Shown piece by piece: positions 1-7,809 of a stretch of DNA of 12,758 nt. The translations under genes were made by a program, and so were the position numbers. The notes below the pieces were generated by a model. It saw nothing but the letters and a program-made list of their open reading frames with translations. It ran no database searches and was not told the origin of the DNA. Numbering within the stretch: the stretch's first letter is position 1; every line of letters begins with the position of its first letter. Source of the DNA: Verrucomicrobia bacterium UBA2970 (GTDB lineage: Bacteria; Verrucomicrobiota; Verrucomicrobiia; Limisphaerales; AAA164-E04); assembly GCA_002348345.1 (NCBI GenBank), contig DEAY01000332.1, forward strand, positions 1-12,758, given 5' to 3'.

Positions 1-277
1 CCCCCTCCTTGAGGTGGCGGGTCTTTCCCTCTGCGTTGAGCCCCCCAGTTGCGTCGGATTGATTGTTGGGTTGAAGGCAGGTGTGGAGTGTTCCGTCCCC
101 CCGGGAGAATTCGGCGTGGATCCCCTGGTCAAAGGAGGCGTGGAACGTCAGTGCCTCTCGCACGGCCTCGACCGACTTCGTTTCTGCGCCCTCAAGCGCC
201 GGAGAGGAGACCAGGCCGATGAGCCCGGCGAGGGAGGCCCAGAGGGGCCGGACGCTCAGGAAAAATCTAGGATCCAT
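1..277 (-). CDS. Secreted LamG/concanavalin-like domain protein, N-terminal fragment
   Basis: A minus-strand frame opens at an ATG (277-275) and stays open for 92 codons to the window edge, so the 3' part is missing. Residues 1-32 form an export leader: a short basic start (MDPRFF), a hydrophobic core around residues 12-28 (LWASLAGLIGLVSSPAL) and a likely cleavage near EGA. The mature protein begins with ALTFHASFDQG and AEFSRGD (residues 42-61). Established knowledge: LTF-ASFD-G followed by A-FARGD is how many planctomycetal and verrucomicrobial LamG-type proteins begin, the first strands of a jelly-roll that binds glycans or acts as an adhesive module. It lies 54 bp after the serine hydrolase stop on the same strand, so it is probably the third gene of one unit. 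No Shine-Dalgarno is visible. The function of the missing part cannot be judged. Confidence 0.72.
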   Translation of the reverse strand, partial: MDPRFFLSVRPLWASLAGLIGLVSSPALEGAETKSVEAVREALTFHASFDQGIHAEFSRGDGTLHTCLQPNNQSDATGGLNAEGKTRHLKEG

Positions 278-331
278 GGGTGGGAAGGATAGGGGCCCCA
301 GCCGGCAGAGAAAGGAAAAAGGGGCGGGAGG

Positions 332-1450
332 TCAGGGCGTTGCCCCCTGGGGGAAGAGGGCGTCGGCAAGGGCCTGGCTTGCCAGATCTCGAGGATGGGG
401 GCTTGCAGCCCGGGCGGGGAGGGTGGTGAGGACGACGCAAATGGTATCGGTTTTTCGGTCCGCCCAGCACAGGGTTCCGGTCGACCCCGTATGCCCAAAG
501 ACCGCCCGGTCTTGGCGGGGGCCGAGTTGTGGGCTCAGTGCAAAACCAAGGCCCCTTGGAGTCATGCCGGGAGGATTCTGGTTCCGCGTCATCCGGAGCA
601 TTGTGTCCGGCCGGAGAAGCTTTGCTCGGGGATGAAGGAACTCATCCAGAAAGCGGGTCACGTCTTCCACGGAGCCGTGGGCACCGCCCCAGGGAGCCCC
701 CAATCGTCGCCAGTAAGGGCTGTTCCAGTCCCAGTTCCTTGCTGAAGCAGCGCCCGCTCCGGACTCGGGAGCCGCTTGCTCGACCTGGCATTTCATCGTT
801 TGGTTGAGTTGAAGCGGGTCGAGGCCGAGGGCGGAGTGTGGCATGCCCAGCGGCTGGAACACCCTCTCCCTGAGCCACGCCGGAAAGGGTTGCCGGGTGA
901 TTCGACGGGCGACCTCGCTCAGGAGAAGAATCCCCATGCTGGAGTAACCATATTGTTTCCTTGGCCAAAACTGGAGGGGCGTGCGAATGGCCTTCTCGAC
1001 AAACGCGGCGAGCGGGGCGTGTCGCCGTCGAAGTTCGGTGTTCTCGGGGAGTTGATCGGGCAACCCGGAACGATGGGTCAGGCAATCCTCGATGGTGATG
1101 GTTTCCCTCCCCTCACCGTCGAACTCGGGAATAAAACGGGACAAGGGATCGGTGAGTTTGAGCTCGTTGGCATCCGCGAGGGTCATCAGTCCAGTTGCCG
1201 AGAAGGGCTTGGTGATGGATGCCAGCAGATAGATTGGAGAGCCGGACCGGGCTGTCCCGTAGTGACGGATCCTCGTTGTGCCACGATGTCGAATGGAGAA
1301 CGAGGCCCCGGCGACTTGATGGTGCTGGACGGCTTGGGTGAGAATGCGATCCGCCGCGTCGAACTGAATGTCCGGTTCGCCTCGCGCCGCTTGCAGTCGG
1401 TAGAGGAGGGAGGGCAGGATGCACGAGCTCAGAAAGTGTCGACGGTTCAT
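332..1450 (-). CDS. Serine hydrolase, beta-lactamase/family VIII esterase class (Beta-lactamase domain), exported
   Basis: A 372-residue protein of the class C beta-lactamase/DD-peptidase/esterase fold. Visible motifs: the SxxK nucleophile motif S78-I-T-K81; the tyrosine motif Y169-S-S171, at the place where class C enzymes have Y-x-N; LTHRSGL (124-130), typical of the family; and H320-T-G322 where the KTG box lies. Length is normal. The start is set at the ATG at 1450 because it opens directly into NRRHFLSS, a twin-arginine-like leader, followed by a short hydrophobic stretch. The frame extends upstream to a TTG at 1492, but that adds only an unconvincing SDPGRTTPTQP segment. The likely role is hydrolysis of an ester, amide or lactone outside the cytoplasm; the substrate cannot be read from sequence. 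It sits 49 bp downstream of the 606-residue protein gene. Ser171 in place of Asn suggests an esterase or peptidase rather than a true beta-lactamase (inference). Confidence 0.85.
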   Translation of the reverse strand: MNRRHFLSSCILPSLLYRLQAARGEPDIQFDAADRILTQAVQHHQVAGASFSIRHRGTTRIRHYGTARSGSPIYLLASITKPFSATGLMTLADANELKLTDPLSRFIPEFDGEGRETITIEDCLTHRSGLPDQLPENTELRRRHAPLAAFVEKAIRTPLQFWPRKQYGYSSMGILLLSEVARRITRQPFPAWLRERVFQPLGMPHSALGLDPLQLNQTMKCQVEQAAPESGAGAASARNWDWNSPYWRRLGAPWGGAHGSVEDVTRFLDEFLHPRAKLLRPDTMLRMTRNQNPPGMTPRGLGFALSPQLGPRQDRAVFGHTGSTGTLCWADRKTDTICVVLTTLPARAASPHPRDLASQALADALFPQGATP

Positions 1451-1499
1451 AAGGGGCTGGGTCGGTGTGGTCCTGCCTGGATCGCTTCTCAATCCGGCA

Positions 1500-3320
1500 T
1501 TAGCGGGTGGATTGCCATGGGAATTCCAGGGTGGGTGGGTTCACAAATCGCTCCATTTCCAATTGAATCACGTCGCCTGCTCCCGGTTGCAGGGTAACCT
1601 GAAGATGCGTTCCCTGGATCGATTGTGTTGCCTGGGAGGTGAGCGCCCGTTGCCATCGGTGCTCGCCGTAGGCACCGCTCTGAAGGATCACGGTGCGGGA
1701 CTCGGATTGGCTGATGTTGACGAGGGTCAGTTGGATGCCATCCGGGTCGATTTTGCTGACCAGGGCGGCCACGTCGGAGGGGAGTCCAGCCCGTCTCTCT
1801 TGGGGGTCGAAGTAGCGGACCCGGCAGTGGAGAGGCGCGGCGAGGCGGCCGGGATGAAGGCCGCCGAGCGTGAGGCTGACGAGCGATTGAACGCTGGCGG
1901 GATTGTATTTCATGGGGTCATCGGCGAGCCGGGTGTCGGGGGTGGTGTGGTCCTTCCGCATGCCCTCGACCTGTTGTCGGATGCGATTGAGATCGGCGCG
2001 GAGGACGGTCTCCGGGTAGTTGGGATGGTCGCCGTCGAGATAGCGTAACCAGGGGTCGTCGGCAACGGCGACCCGATCCCGTGCCTCCCACGAGAGGGAG
2101 TGCAATTCCCGGGCGAAGGGGCGGTAGGGTGCGGGAGTGAAATGATACCAACCTCGGTCCCCGTACTTTTGGGGGTAATGGGGGACGCCATCAATCATTC
2201 TGACCTCGGCGTTGATTCGTTGGGATTGAACCCGCCAGGGCTCGAGGTAACGGTCGTCGCCGGTGAGCAGATAGGCATTCATGAACCCGATGAACCCCAG
2301 GTGATGGGTCTGTCGATGGGCCCAGGCGCCGGTCTGGGGCACACGAACGGTGAATCCCCACCCGTAGACGCCGCCATACCATCTTCCCCCGGCCTCCCCG
2401 CCAATGGTTCCATCGAGTCCGATGTTGGTGGGAATGATGCCGTTGTTCTCGTTCATCCGATCGATCCAGGCCTCGACATAGTCCAGTAACCAGGTCCGAT
2501 ACTTTGGGTTGCCCGTGAGCGCATAGGCATGGACGGCCAGGGAGGTTGCCAGGAGATTGGAGGGGTGGTCTCCGACGATCTCGTTGTAGTCCTCGAAGTG
2601 GGCCAGCATCTCCTGGTAGGAGCGTTCCCCGTGGCCGAGTTGAAATCGATGAGCGACCTCGATCGGATCTCCCGCCCAATCGAGCGCGGTGGCCCGGCGC
2701 AGGAGCGGGCCGCGACTCCCGGTAAAGAGGCTGCGGATGATTCGATGTTCAAAGTCGTAGTTTTGCGCCTGGGGGCTTTCGTTCAGGTAGAAGCCGGCGA
2801 AGCGTTGAACCCGGCGACGGTAGAGCGAGTCGTCCGGTGTCGCCAGGCCTTGCAGACTGAAAGGCGTCAGCCCCTCGGCGTGGTGGAGCCAGTCAAACAT
2901 GACGGGAAACTCCTGGTAGTACATGCCATCTCGGGCCAGGGGCACCTCCACGGTTTTGGCCTCCGTGTATTGTCTCAGGTGCCCTTCCCAGGCCTGGTGA
3001 TACCGTTGGAGAATCCCATCCCCGCCGCCGAGCGCATGGAGGAGGGTCCAGTCGGTCACGGCTTCAATCGCGTCGTCGGGGCCGTCGTCCCCTCCCCAGC
3101 GTTCGACACAGAGCAGGTAGCCCCTTTCGTCAAAATAACGATCGTAGAATGCCTGGGTGGCGATCGCATTGGCCTTGAACAGTTCCCGCTCCAGGAGCGC
3201 CCAGGTCGGAGGGGGCATGGGGCGCGCGAGGAGGACGGAGGGGATGGCTCCGGCTCGAGCGGGTCGGGTCGAGGCCGCCAGTCCTGCGAGGACCAAGGAA
3301 AGGATGGATCGCCAAAACAT
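1500..3320 (-). CDS. Secreted 606-residue protein with alpha/alpha-toroid look; function unknown, glycan-active enzyme possible
   Basis: A 606-residue protein with a clear signal peptide: MFWRS, a hydrophobic core (residues 5-18) and a probable cut after ARA (residue 23). Residues 40-480 are helix-rich. They contain repeated helical hairpins of the pattern AYALTGNPKYRTWLLDYVEAW (265-285 region) and AYLLTGDDRYLEPW (349-362), as in (alpha/alpha)6 barrels of glycoside hydrolases and polysaccharide lyases. Conserved-looking polar/aromatic patches are MNENNGIIPTNIGLDGTIGG (289-308), GRWYGGVYGWGF (312-323), THHLGF (338-343) and GDRGWYHFTP (387-396). Residues 495-600 look like a C-terminal beta domain (RVRYFDPQ, AALVSKIDPDG, LTLVNIS). 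I do not recognise a named family. By resemblance it could act on a polysaccharide, but no catalytic residues can be assigned. It appears to be the first gene of the minus-strand unit and is divergent from the lactonase gene. Confidence 0.82.
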   Translation of the reverse strand: MFWRSILSLVLAGLAASTRPARAGAIPSVLLARPMPPPTWALLERELFKANAIATQAFYDRYFDERGYLLCVERWGGDDGPDDAIEAVTDWTLLHALGGGDGILQRYHQAWEGHLRQYTEAKTVEVPLARDGMYYQEFPVMFDWLHHAEGLTPFSLQGLATPDDSLYRRRVQRFAGFYLNESPQAQNYDFEHRIIRSLFTGSRGPLLRRATALDWAGDPIEVAHRFQLGHGERSYQEMLAHFEDYNEIVGDHPSNLLATSLAVHAYALTGNPKYRTWLLDYVEAWIDRMNENNGIIPTNIGLDGTIGGEAGGRWYGGVYGWGFTVRVPQTGAWAHRQTHHLGFIGFMNAYLLTGDDRYLEPWRVQSQRINAEVRMIDGVPHYPQKYGDRGWYHFTPAPYRPFARELHSLSWEARDRVAVADDPWLRYLDGDHPNYPETVLRADLNRIRQQVEGMRKDHTTPDTRLADDPMKYNPASVQSLVSLTLGGLHPGRLAAPLHCRVRYFDPQERRAGLPSDVAALVSKIDPDGIQLTLVNISQSESRTVILQSGAYGEHRWQRALTSQATQSIQGTHLQVTLQPGAGDVIQLEMERFVNPPTLEFPWQSTR

Positions 3321-3469
3321 GGGAGGTCGATGGCCAACCTAAACAAGCAACAAGGGGTGGCAAGGTTAAAGCGCTCTGCCGCGGCCCGGGGGGATGAGTG
3401 ACGGCGGAAGGGGGGTGATGCGAGAGGTTTCTGTTGGCGAAAGGTTGGGTGGCTCGTTAGGATTCTGGG
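3321..3469. promoter_or_regulatory. Divergent intergenic region, probable promoters for both flanking genes
   Basis: These 149 bp separate two divergent genes for exported proteins, so both must be transcribed from here. On the minus strand a TTGCCA lies 16 bp from TAGGTT, which is a weak sigma-70-like pair. On the plus strand an AGGA lies 7 nt before the ATG of the lactonase gene (TTAGGATTCTGGGATG) and can serve as a ribosome site. No convincing operator is visible. The location is firm; the individual boxes are only suggestions. Confidence 0.4.
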
Positions 3470-4582
3470 ATGCGTTGGATGTCTTTTCTCGTGTTGCTGG
3501 GTGCCGCTGTGTTTGATGCCGACTCTGCCGTGATGTGGGTGGGAACCGCTTCCGGTGAGGGGAGTGGGATTTATCGATCCGAGCTGGATCTGGATTCAGG
3601 CGCGATGACTCCGCCCCGTTTGGCCGCGGAGATCGGCGGTCCGGGCTTTCTGGCGCAGCATCCGAACGGCAAGGTGCTTTATGCCGCCTGTCAGCTTCCG
3701 GGAGATGCGGGGGGCGGGGTCATGGCGTATTCGATCTCCTCCGGCGCGTCGACTCTGAGCGTGTTGAACTCGCAGCCGACGGGGGATGGCGGGGCGGCTC
3801 ATCTGGCGGTGGATCCTTCGGGGAGATGCCTCTTCACGGCCCAGTACGGGGGGGGGTCGGTGGCCGTTTTTCCGGTGTTGGCGGATGGAAAAGTCGGGCC
3901 GCGATCGACGCTGATCGAGCATGAAGGGTCGGGGCCCAATCGTTCGCGACAGGAAGGCCCCCATCCCCATTGGGTCGGGGTGGGTCCGAAGAATGAGTTC
4001 CTCTTTGTTCCGGATCTCGGAATCGATCGGGTGTTGATTTATCGAATCGATCATGAAAACGCGTCGATCCGTCCTCACGGTGAAGCGGTCTGCCCATCGG
4101 GCGGTGGCCCCCGCCATTTCAAGTTTCATCCCAGTGGCAAGTGGGCCTATGTTGTGAACGAGTTGATCCTGGCTGTGACGGTTTTCGAATACGACGCCGC
4201 GGCCGGCGCCTTGACTCCCATCCAAACCATTCCCGCTCTTCCCGAATATTACTGGCAGGGATTCAATTCCTCCTCCGAGATCCGGGTTCACCCAACCGGG
4301 CGGTTTGTCTACAGCGCCAACCGGGGCCATGACTCGGTCACCGTGTTTGCCGTTGACGGTCAAACCGGACGATTGCGATTCATCGAGCGGGAAGCGATTC
4401 GAGGAGCAATGCCCCGCAATTTCAATCTCGATCCCGGTGGCCGATGGTTGGTCGCAGGCGGCCGGGAATCCAATTCCTTGACCAGTTTCCAGGTGGATCA
4501 GGATAGTGGCGCTCTCTTGTATTCGCGGCACTTCGTTTCTTGTCCCCGCCCCATGTGTGTGCTCTTCCAACCGACCGAATGA
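3470..4582 (+). CDS. Secreted lactonase family protein, seven-bladed beta-propeller (6-phosphogluconolactonase-like)
   Basis: A 370-residue protein of the Lactonase (7-bladed propeller) family that includes E. coli Pgl. A leader (MRWMSFLVLLGAAVF, cleavage near DADSA) precedes the propeller, so unlike cytoplasmic Pgl this protein is exported. Blade repeats are visible as HPNGKVLYAA, DPSGRCLFTAQYGGGSVAVF, FHPSGKWAYVVNE, VHPTGRFVYSANRGHDSVTVF and DPGGRWLVAGG. The family hallmarks QEGPHPHW, GGGPRHFKFHP, SSEIRVHP and PRNFNLDP are all present, and length is normal. Established knowledge: relatives hydrolyse 6-phosphogluconolactone or other lactones, and exported homologues in Planctomycetota and Verrucomicrobiota are of unknown substrate. 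A periplasmic sugar-lactonase role is an inference. It reads away from the secreted-protein cluster and 121 bp upstream of the LptF/LptG gene. Confidence 0.9.
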   Translation: MRWMSFLVLLGAAVFDADSAVMWVGTASGEGSGIYRSELDLDSGAMTPPRLAAEIGGPGFLAQHPNGKVLYAACQLPGDAGGGVMAYSISSGASTLSVLNSQPTGDGGAAHLAVDPSGRCLFTAQYGGGSVAVFPVLADGKVGPRSTLIEHEGSGPNRSRQEGPHPHWVGVGPKNEFLFVPDLGIDRVLIYRIDHENASIRPHGEAVCPSGGGPRHFKFHPSGKWAYVVNELILAVTVFEYDAAAGALTPIQTIPALPEYYWQGFNSSSEIRVHPTGRFVYSANRGHDSVTVFAVDGQTGRLRFIEREAIRGAMPRNFNLDPGGRWLVAGGRESNSLTSFQVDQDSGALLYSRHFVSCPRPMCVLFQPTE

Positions 4583-4617
4583 ATCGTTGGTTCGGCGGAT
4601 GGTGACTTGGGATTGTT

Positions 4618-4633
4618 GGCGGGGAACCCCGCC
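4618..4633 (+). terminator. GC-rich hairpin after the lactonase gene, terminator-like without a T tract
   Basis: GGCGGG and CCCGCC face each other around GAAC, giving a 6-bp all-GC stem with a tetraloop 36 bp after the lactonase stop. There is no following T run, so it is not a canonical intrinsic terminator. It may still stall polymerase or protect the mRNA 3' end. A palindrome, GGACATGTCC, follows at 4641-4650. Confidence 0.25.
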
Positions 4634-4703
4634 CTTCGAGGGACATGTCCGGGGGGGCTTGCCTCGGGTTGCGAAAACGACACGGTCCGCCTAAGCTCAC
4701 CCG

Positions 4704-5822
4704 ATGCGTTTGATCGACCGCTACTTGCTCAGGGAACTCACCATTCCCCTTTGCTATTGTTTGAGCGGTTTTTTGCTGTTTTGGCTGACCTTCGATTTGT
4801 TTGGCGAGCTGGGAGATTTGCAGAAGGCTCATTTGGGGCCTCGAGAGATCAGTCGCTACTATTTGCAGAAACTCCCTGAATTGCTGGTGGTGGTGATTCC
4901 CGTGGCCTTGCTCTTGGCGATGCTCTACAGCCTGACCAATCACGCCCGCCACAACGAATGGATTGCGGCCCGGGCCGCCGGCTTGAGTATTTGGCGTTTG
5001 TCCGCGGTTTATCTGATCGTGGGCGTGCTTTTCAGCGGGATCCTTTTCCTTGTGAACGAGGTCTGGGCCGCTCGTGGAGCGGCTTCGATTGAGGACTTGG
5101 AACGCCAGAAAGAAGGGGGTGGGGATCTTCACTGGACCGGTCCGCTTCATGTAGAGGATCATGGAACCGACCAGTCCTGGGACATCGAGAATTATCATCT
5201 GGTGACCAGCGAGCTGATCCGGCCGCGCATCACCTGGAAGTTGGATGAACGGATCACCGTGAAGATGGTCGCCGAACGAGGCGGGTATACCAACGGGGTG
5301 TGGACCTTTGAGAACATGACCACCTTTCGCAACGATCCCAGCCAATCGGCGGCTGAAATGTTGAAGGTGACCGACGACCCGTTGATCGGGGTCAAGGAGC
5401 TGAAATTGACGCCTCGGCAGATCCGGAGTGAACGGCGGATCGGCGCGTTGTTGAACAGTGTCCGCATGGCGAAGGAGGCCCAAGTTTCGCTCAGCGAGAT
5501 TTCAGATTACTTGATGTTGCATCCGGATTTGCCGCCGCCGAAACGGGTGAAGCTTGACACTCAGTTTCATGGTCGTATGGCCTGGCCCTTTACCTGTTTG
5601 GTGGTCGTTTTGATTGCGATTCCATTCGGCGGCGCGAGTGGCCGACGCAACGCCTATGTGGGGGTCGCCAGCAGCATCGTCATCTGTTTCGGTTATTTCA
5701 TTTTGATGCGGGTGGGGTTGGCCATGGGGACCGGGGGGCGATTGGCCCCGTGGTTGGCGGCATGGTTGCCAAACCTTTTGTTCGGGGGGGGCGCGGGCAT
5801 CCTGATTGCTCGAATGCGTTAG
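4704..5822 (+). CDS. LptF/LptG family permease (YjgP/YjgQ), lipopolysaccharide export
   Basis: A 372-residue inner-membrane protein of the LptF/LptG family, normal in length. The N-terminus has the usual amphipathic entry IDRYLLRELTIPL (4-16), followed by a membrane segment around 16-35 and two more around 58-78 and 95-118. A large periplasmic beta-jellyroll-like part spans about 120-290 (WDIENYHLV, YTNGVWTFENMTTF). Three C-terminal segments follow near 298-316, 320-346 and 350-368. The helices around NHARHNEWIAARAAGLS (76-92) match the family's cytoplasmic coupling region (EWIA-RAAG-S). Established knowledge: LptF and LptG form the membrane part of the LptB2FG ABC transporter that moves LPS to the Lpt bridge. 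Only one of the two partners is here, and which one cannot be decided. The stop is 25 bp before the dus start, which indicates an operon. Confidence 0.92.
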   Translation: MRLIDRYLLRELTIPLCYCLSGFLLFWLTFDLFGELGDLQKAHLGPREISRYYLQKLPELLVVVIPVALLLAMLYSLTNHARHNEWIAARAAGLSIWRLSAVYLIVGVLFSGILFLVNEVWAARGAASIEDLERQKEGGGDLHWTGPLHVEDHGTDQSWDIENYHLVTSELIRPRITWKLDERITVKMVAERGGYTNGVWTFENMTTFRNDPSQSAAEMLKVTDDPLIGVKELKLTPRQIRSERRIGALLNSVRMAKEAQVSLSEISDYLMLHPDLPPPKRVKLDTQFHGRMAWPFTCLVVVLIAIPFGGASGRRNAYVGVASSIVICFGYFILMRVGLAMGTGGRLAPWLAAWLPNLLFGGGAGILIARMR

Positions 5823-5847
5823 GACGGGACGAGGAGAGGAGACGACG

Positions 5848-6885
5848 ATGGAGCAAGCGGCGAAACCGACGGATTGGACGGGACTCTTTGAGCAGCACCG
5901 GTCCGGTCCGGTGTTGGCCCTCGCGCCGATGCAGGATATCACCGATCTCCCGTTCATGAATCTCATCAGTCACTACGGGGGTGCCGACCTGCTCTACACC
6001 GAGTATTTCCGGGTTCACTCGACCTCGCGGCTCGACCCAACGATTCTCAGGTCCATCGTGGAGAATGAATCGGGTAAGCCGATCCTGGCACAGATGATCG
6101 GCAATGATCTTCCGGCGCTGATCGACACCGCGGAGCAACTCCTCGCCTATCCGGTGGCGGGAGTGGACCTCAATCTGGGATGTCCCGCCCCCGTGGTCTA
6201 CCGGAAATGTGCGGGAGGTGGACTCCTCGCCGATCCCGAGCGGGTGGACCGGATCCTGGGCGGCTTGCGAAACGCGATTGTCGGGCGGTTGACGGTAAAG
6301 ACCCGAATCGGGTTTGAACATGGGGGCCTTTTTGACGAACTGCTGGACGTGTTTTCTCGGCACCGGATCGACTTATTGACGGTTCACGGCCGCACGGTCA
6401 AGGGGGGGTATCGGAGTGAGGTGGACTATGATGCCATAGCCCGGGCGGTCACGCGGATGTCGTGTCCCGTTCTGGCCAACGGTGATGTGGGGTCGGTCCT
6501 CCAGGCGCAGAGGGTGATGGCCCAAACCCGTGCCGCCGGTCTCATGATCGGGCGGGGAGCGATCCGTAATCCATGGCTCTTCCGGCAGATTCGACAGGCG
6601 TTCGCCGGCGAGGAAGTGTTCGTGCCCACGGGGAAAGAGGTATTGGCCTATATCGCCCGGCTGTTTGATGCGGTTCGACCGCCGGGGCTGGGAGATTTCG
6701 CCCATGTTCGAAAGATGAAGCGCTATCTCAACTTTGTCGGTGTGGGAATCGAGCCGACCGGTGCCTTCCTCCACGCGATTCGAAGGGTGGATTCGGTGGC
6801 GTCCTTTTTCTCGGTGTGCCGGCATTATCTGGACCATGCCGAACCCATGCCGTTGTCTCCTTTTGAAGGGGTTGGCGTTCGATAG
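5848..6885 (+). CDS. dus: tRNA-dihydrouridine synthase (Dus family)
   Basis: A 345-residue FMN-dependent TIM-barrel enzyme that reduces specific uridines in the tRNA D-loop or nearby. Motifs in order: LAPMQDITD (25-33), the FMN-binding first strand; AQMIGND (81-87); the active-site segment DLNLGCPAP (107-115) with catalytic Cys112; KTRIGFE; LTVHGRT; VLANGDVGS; and LMIGRGAIRNPWLF, the phosphate-binding end of the barrel. A C-terminal helical domain begins with VRKMKRYLNF. The ATG at 5848 is chosen because GAGGAGAGGAG lies just upstream as a ribosome site and translation then opens without overlapping the previous gene. An in-frame TTG at 5806 would overlap the preceding stop. The Dus subclass (A, B or C) cannot be fixed by eye. 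It follows the LptF/LptG gene closely and is probably co-transcribed. Confidence 0.95.
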   Translation: MEQAAKPTDWTGLFEQHRSGPVLALAPMQDITDLPFMNLISHYGGADLLYTEYFRVHSTSRLDPTILRSIVENESGKPILAQMIGNDLPALIDTAEQLLAYPVAGVDLNLGCPAPVVYRKCAGGGLLADPERVDRILGGLRNAIVGRLTVKTRIGFEHGGLFDELLDVFSRHRIDLLTVHGRTVKGGYRSEVDYDAIARAVTRMSCPVLANGDVGSVLQAQRVMAQTRAAGLMIGRGAIRNPWLFRQIRQAFAGEEVFVPTGKEVLAYIARLFDAVRPPGLGDFAHVRKMKRYLNFVGVGIEPTGAFLHAIRRVDSVASFFSVCRHYLDHAEPMPLSPFEGVGVR

Positions 6886-6963
6886 GGACGGGGTGCCGGA
6901 TGAACGGGAAGGGGACAGTGATTTGAAGACCGGATCGGAACCGGATCCCAACGAAAAAAATCT

Positions 6964-7791
6964 ATGGAAGACGAGGGTAAACGGTTTCTTCTCCTGATCC
7001 CGGCTTACAACGAAGAGGAACGCATTGAGGCGACCCTCCAGCGGTATGTCGCCCGCCTCGATCAGGATGCCCAGGGGCGCTACCAGATCATCGTCGTGCT
7101 CAATGGTTGCCGGGACCTAACCTTGGAGATTGTCCAGCGCGTTTGTGACGAGCATCACTCGGTGAGCGTTCTCAATTTCCCCGAACGAATCGGGAAAGGC
7201 GGTGCCCTCATACGGGGGCTGGCCGCAGCGCCTGATGTGGAATGGATCGGCTACGTGGACGCCGACGGGGCCACGGCCCCGGAAGAGTTTCTTCGGTTGG
7301 TGGCGTTGTGCCGGGAACGCGATTGCGTCATTGGATCTCGCTGGCTTCCCGGCGCCACGCTTCTCCGGCAACAAACCCTCACCCGCCAGTTTGTGAGCCG
7401 GGTGTTTCATTTCATTGTTCAGATCTTGTTTGGGCTGAACGTGAAGGATACCCAATGTCCGGCAAAGGTTTTTACCCGGAAGGCCGCCTTGGCGATTCAA
7501 CCGAAACTGAAAATTGCGGATCTGGCGTTTGACGTCAACCTGCTCTACGCCCTGAAGCGCGAGGGGTTCGAGATTCATGAAGAGCCCACCGAATGGACTG
7601 ATCAACTCGGATCGAAGGTCACGCAAACGCTTTTTCGTTCGTCGCTGGTGATGCTCTTGTCGGTCCTGCGCCTGCGGCTGTATTACTCGCCGGTTTATCC
7701 GGCTTTGCGGCTGCTACGTCCCATCGAAGCGTGGATCTACCACAAGTTGCGGGCGCCCTTTATTCCCTGGGGCGAGGAGCCCGAGAACTGA
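6964..7791 (+). CDS. Glycosyltransferase family 2 (dolichyl-phosphate sugar synthase-like)
   Basis: A 275-residue GT-A fold glycosyltransferase. The first strand and nucleotide loop read FLLLIPAYNEEERI (8-21). RIGKGGALIRGL (75-86) is typical of polyprenyl-phosphate sugar synthases. The metal-binding DxD motif is D99-A-D101 in IGYVDADG. GSRWLPGA, then QILFGLNVKDTQCPAK and FDVNLLYALKREGFEIHE, follow the Alg5/DPM1-like arrangement. No transmembrane helix is obvious, though the C-terminal stretch LRLRLYYSPVYPALRLLRP is amphipathic and could sit on the membrane. The likely reaction is transfer of a sugar from a nucleotide donor to polyprenyl phosphate or a lipid; the donor is not readable. The start is in a 78-bp gap after dus, without a clear Shine-Dalgarno. 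It is in line with the LPS-export gene, consistent with an envelope role. Confidence 0.9.
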   Translation: MEDEGKRFLLLIPAYNEEERIEATLQRYVARLDQDAQGRYQIIVVLNGCRDLTLEIVQRVCDEHHSVSVLNFPERIGKGGALIRGLAAAPDVEWIGYVDADGATAPEEFLRLVALCRERDCVIGSRWLPGATLLRQQTLTRQFVSRVFHFIVQILFGLNVKDTQCPAKVFTRKAALAIQPKLKIADLAFDVNLLYALKREGFEIHEEPTEWTDQLGSKVTQTLFRSSLVMLLSVLRLRLYYSPVYPALRLLRPIEAWIYHKLRAPFIPWGEEPEN

Positions 7792-7809
7792 AGAGTCCCG
7801 CTGAACGGG

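Noticed and set aside
776..3401. Long plus-strand open frames opposite the minus-strand genes (for example 776-1597 and 2529-3401)
   Set aside because: They lie entirely or almost entirely antisense to genes with clear family motifs or signal peptides. Their proteins lack recognisable domains and are explained by GC-rich third positions.
4669..4697. TTGCGA, 17 bp, TAAGCT before the LptF/LptG gene as a promoter giving a leaderless mRNA
   Set aside because: Only 4 and 3 matches to the consensus hexamers. In GC-rich DNA this is near background, and the gene may be read from upstream.
3596..5483. Long minus-strand frames opposite the lactonase and LptF/LptG genes
   Set aside because: Their translations show no domain and are rich in Arg, Pro, Gln and His, as expected of antisense shadows. 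The plus-strand products are well recognised.
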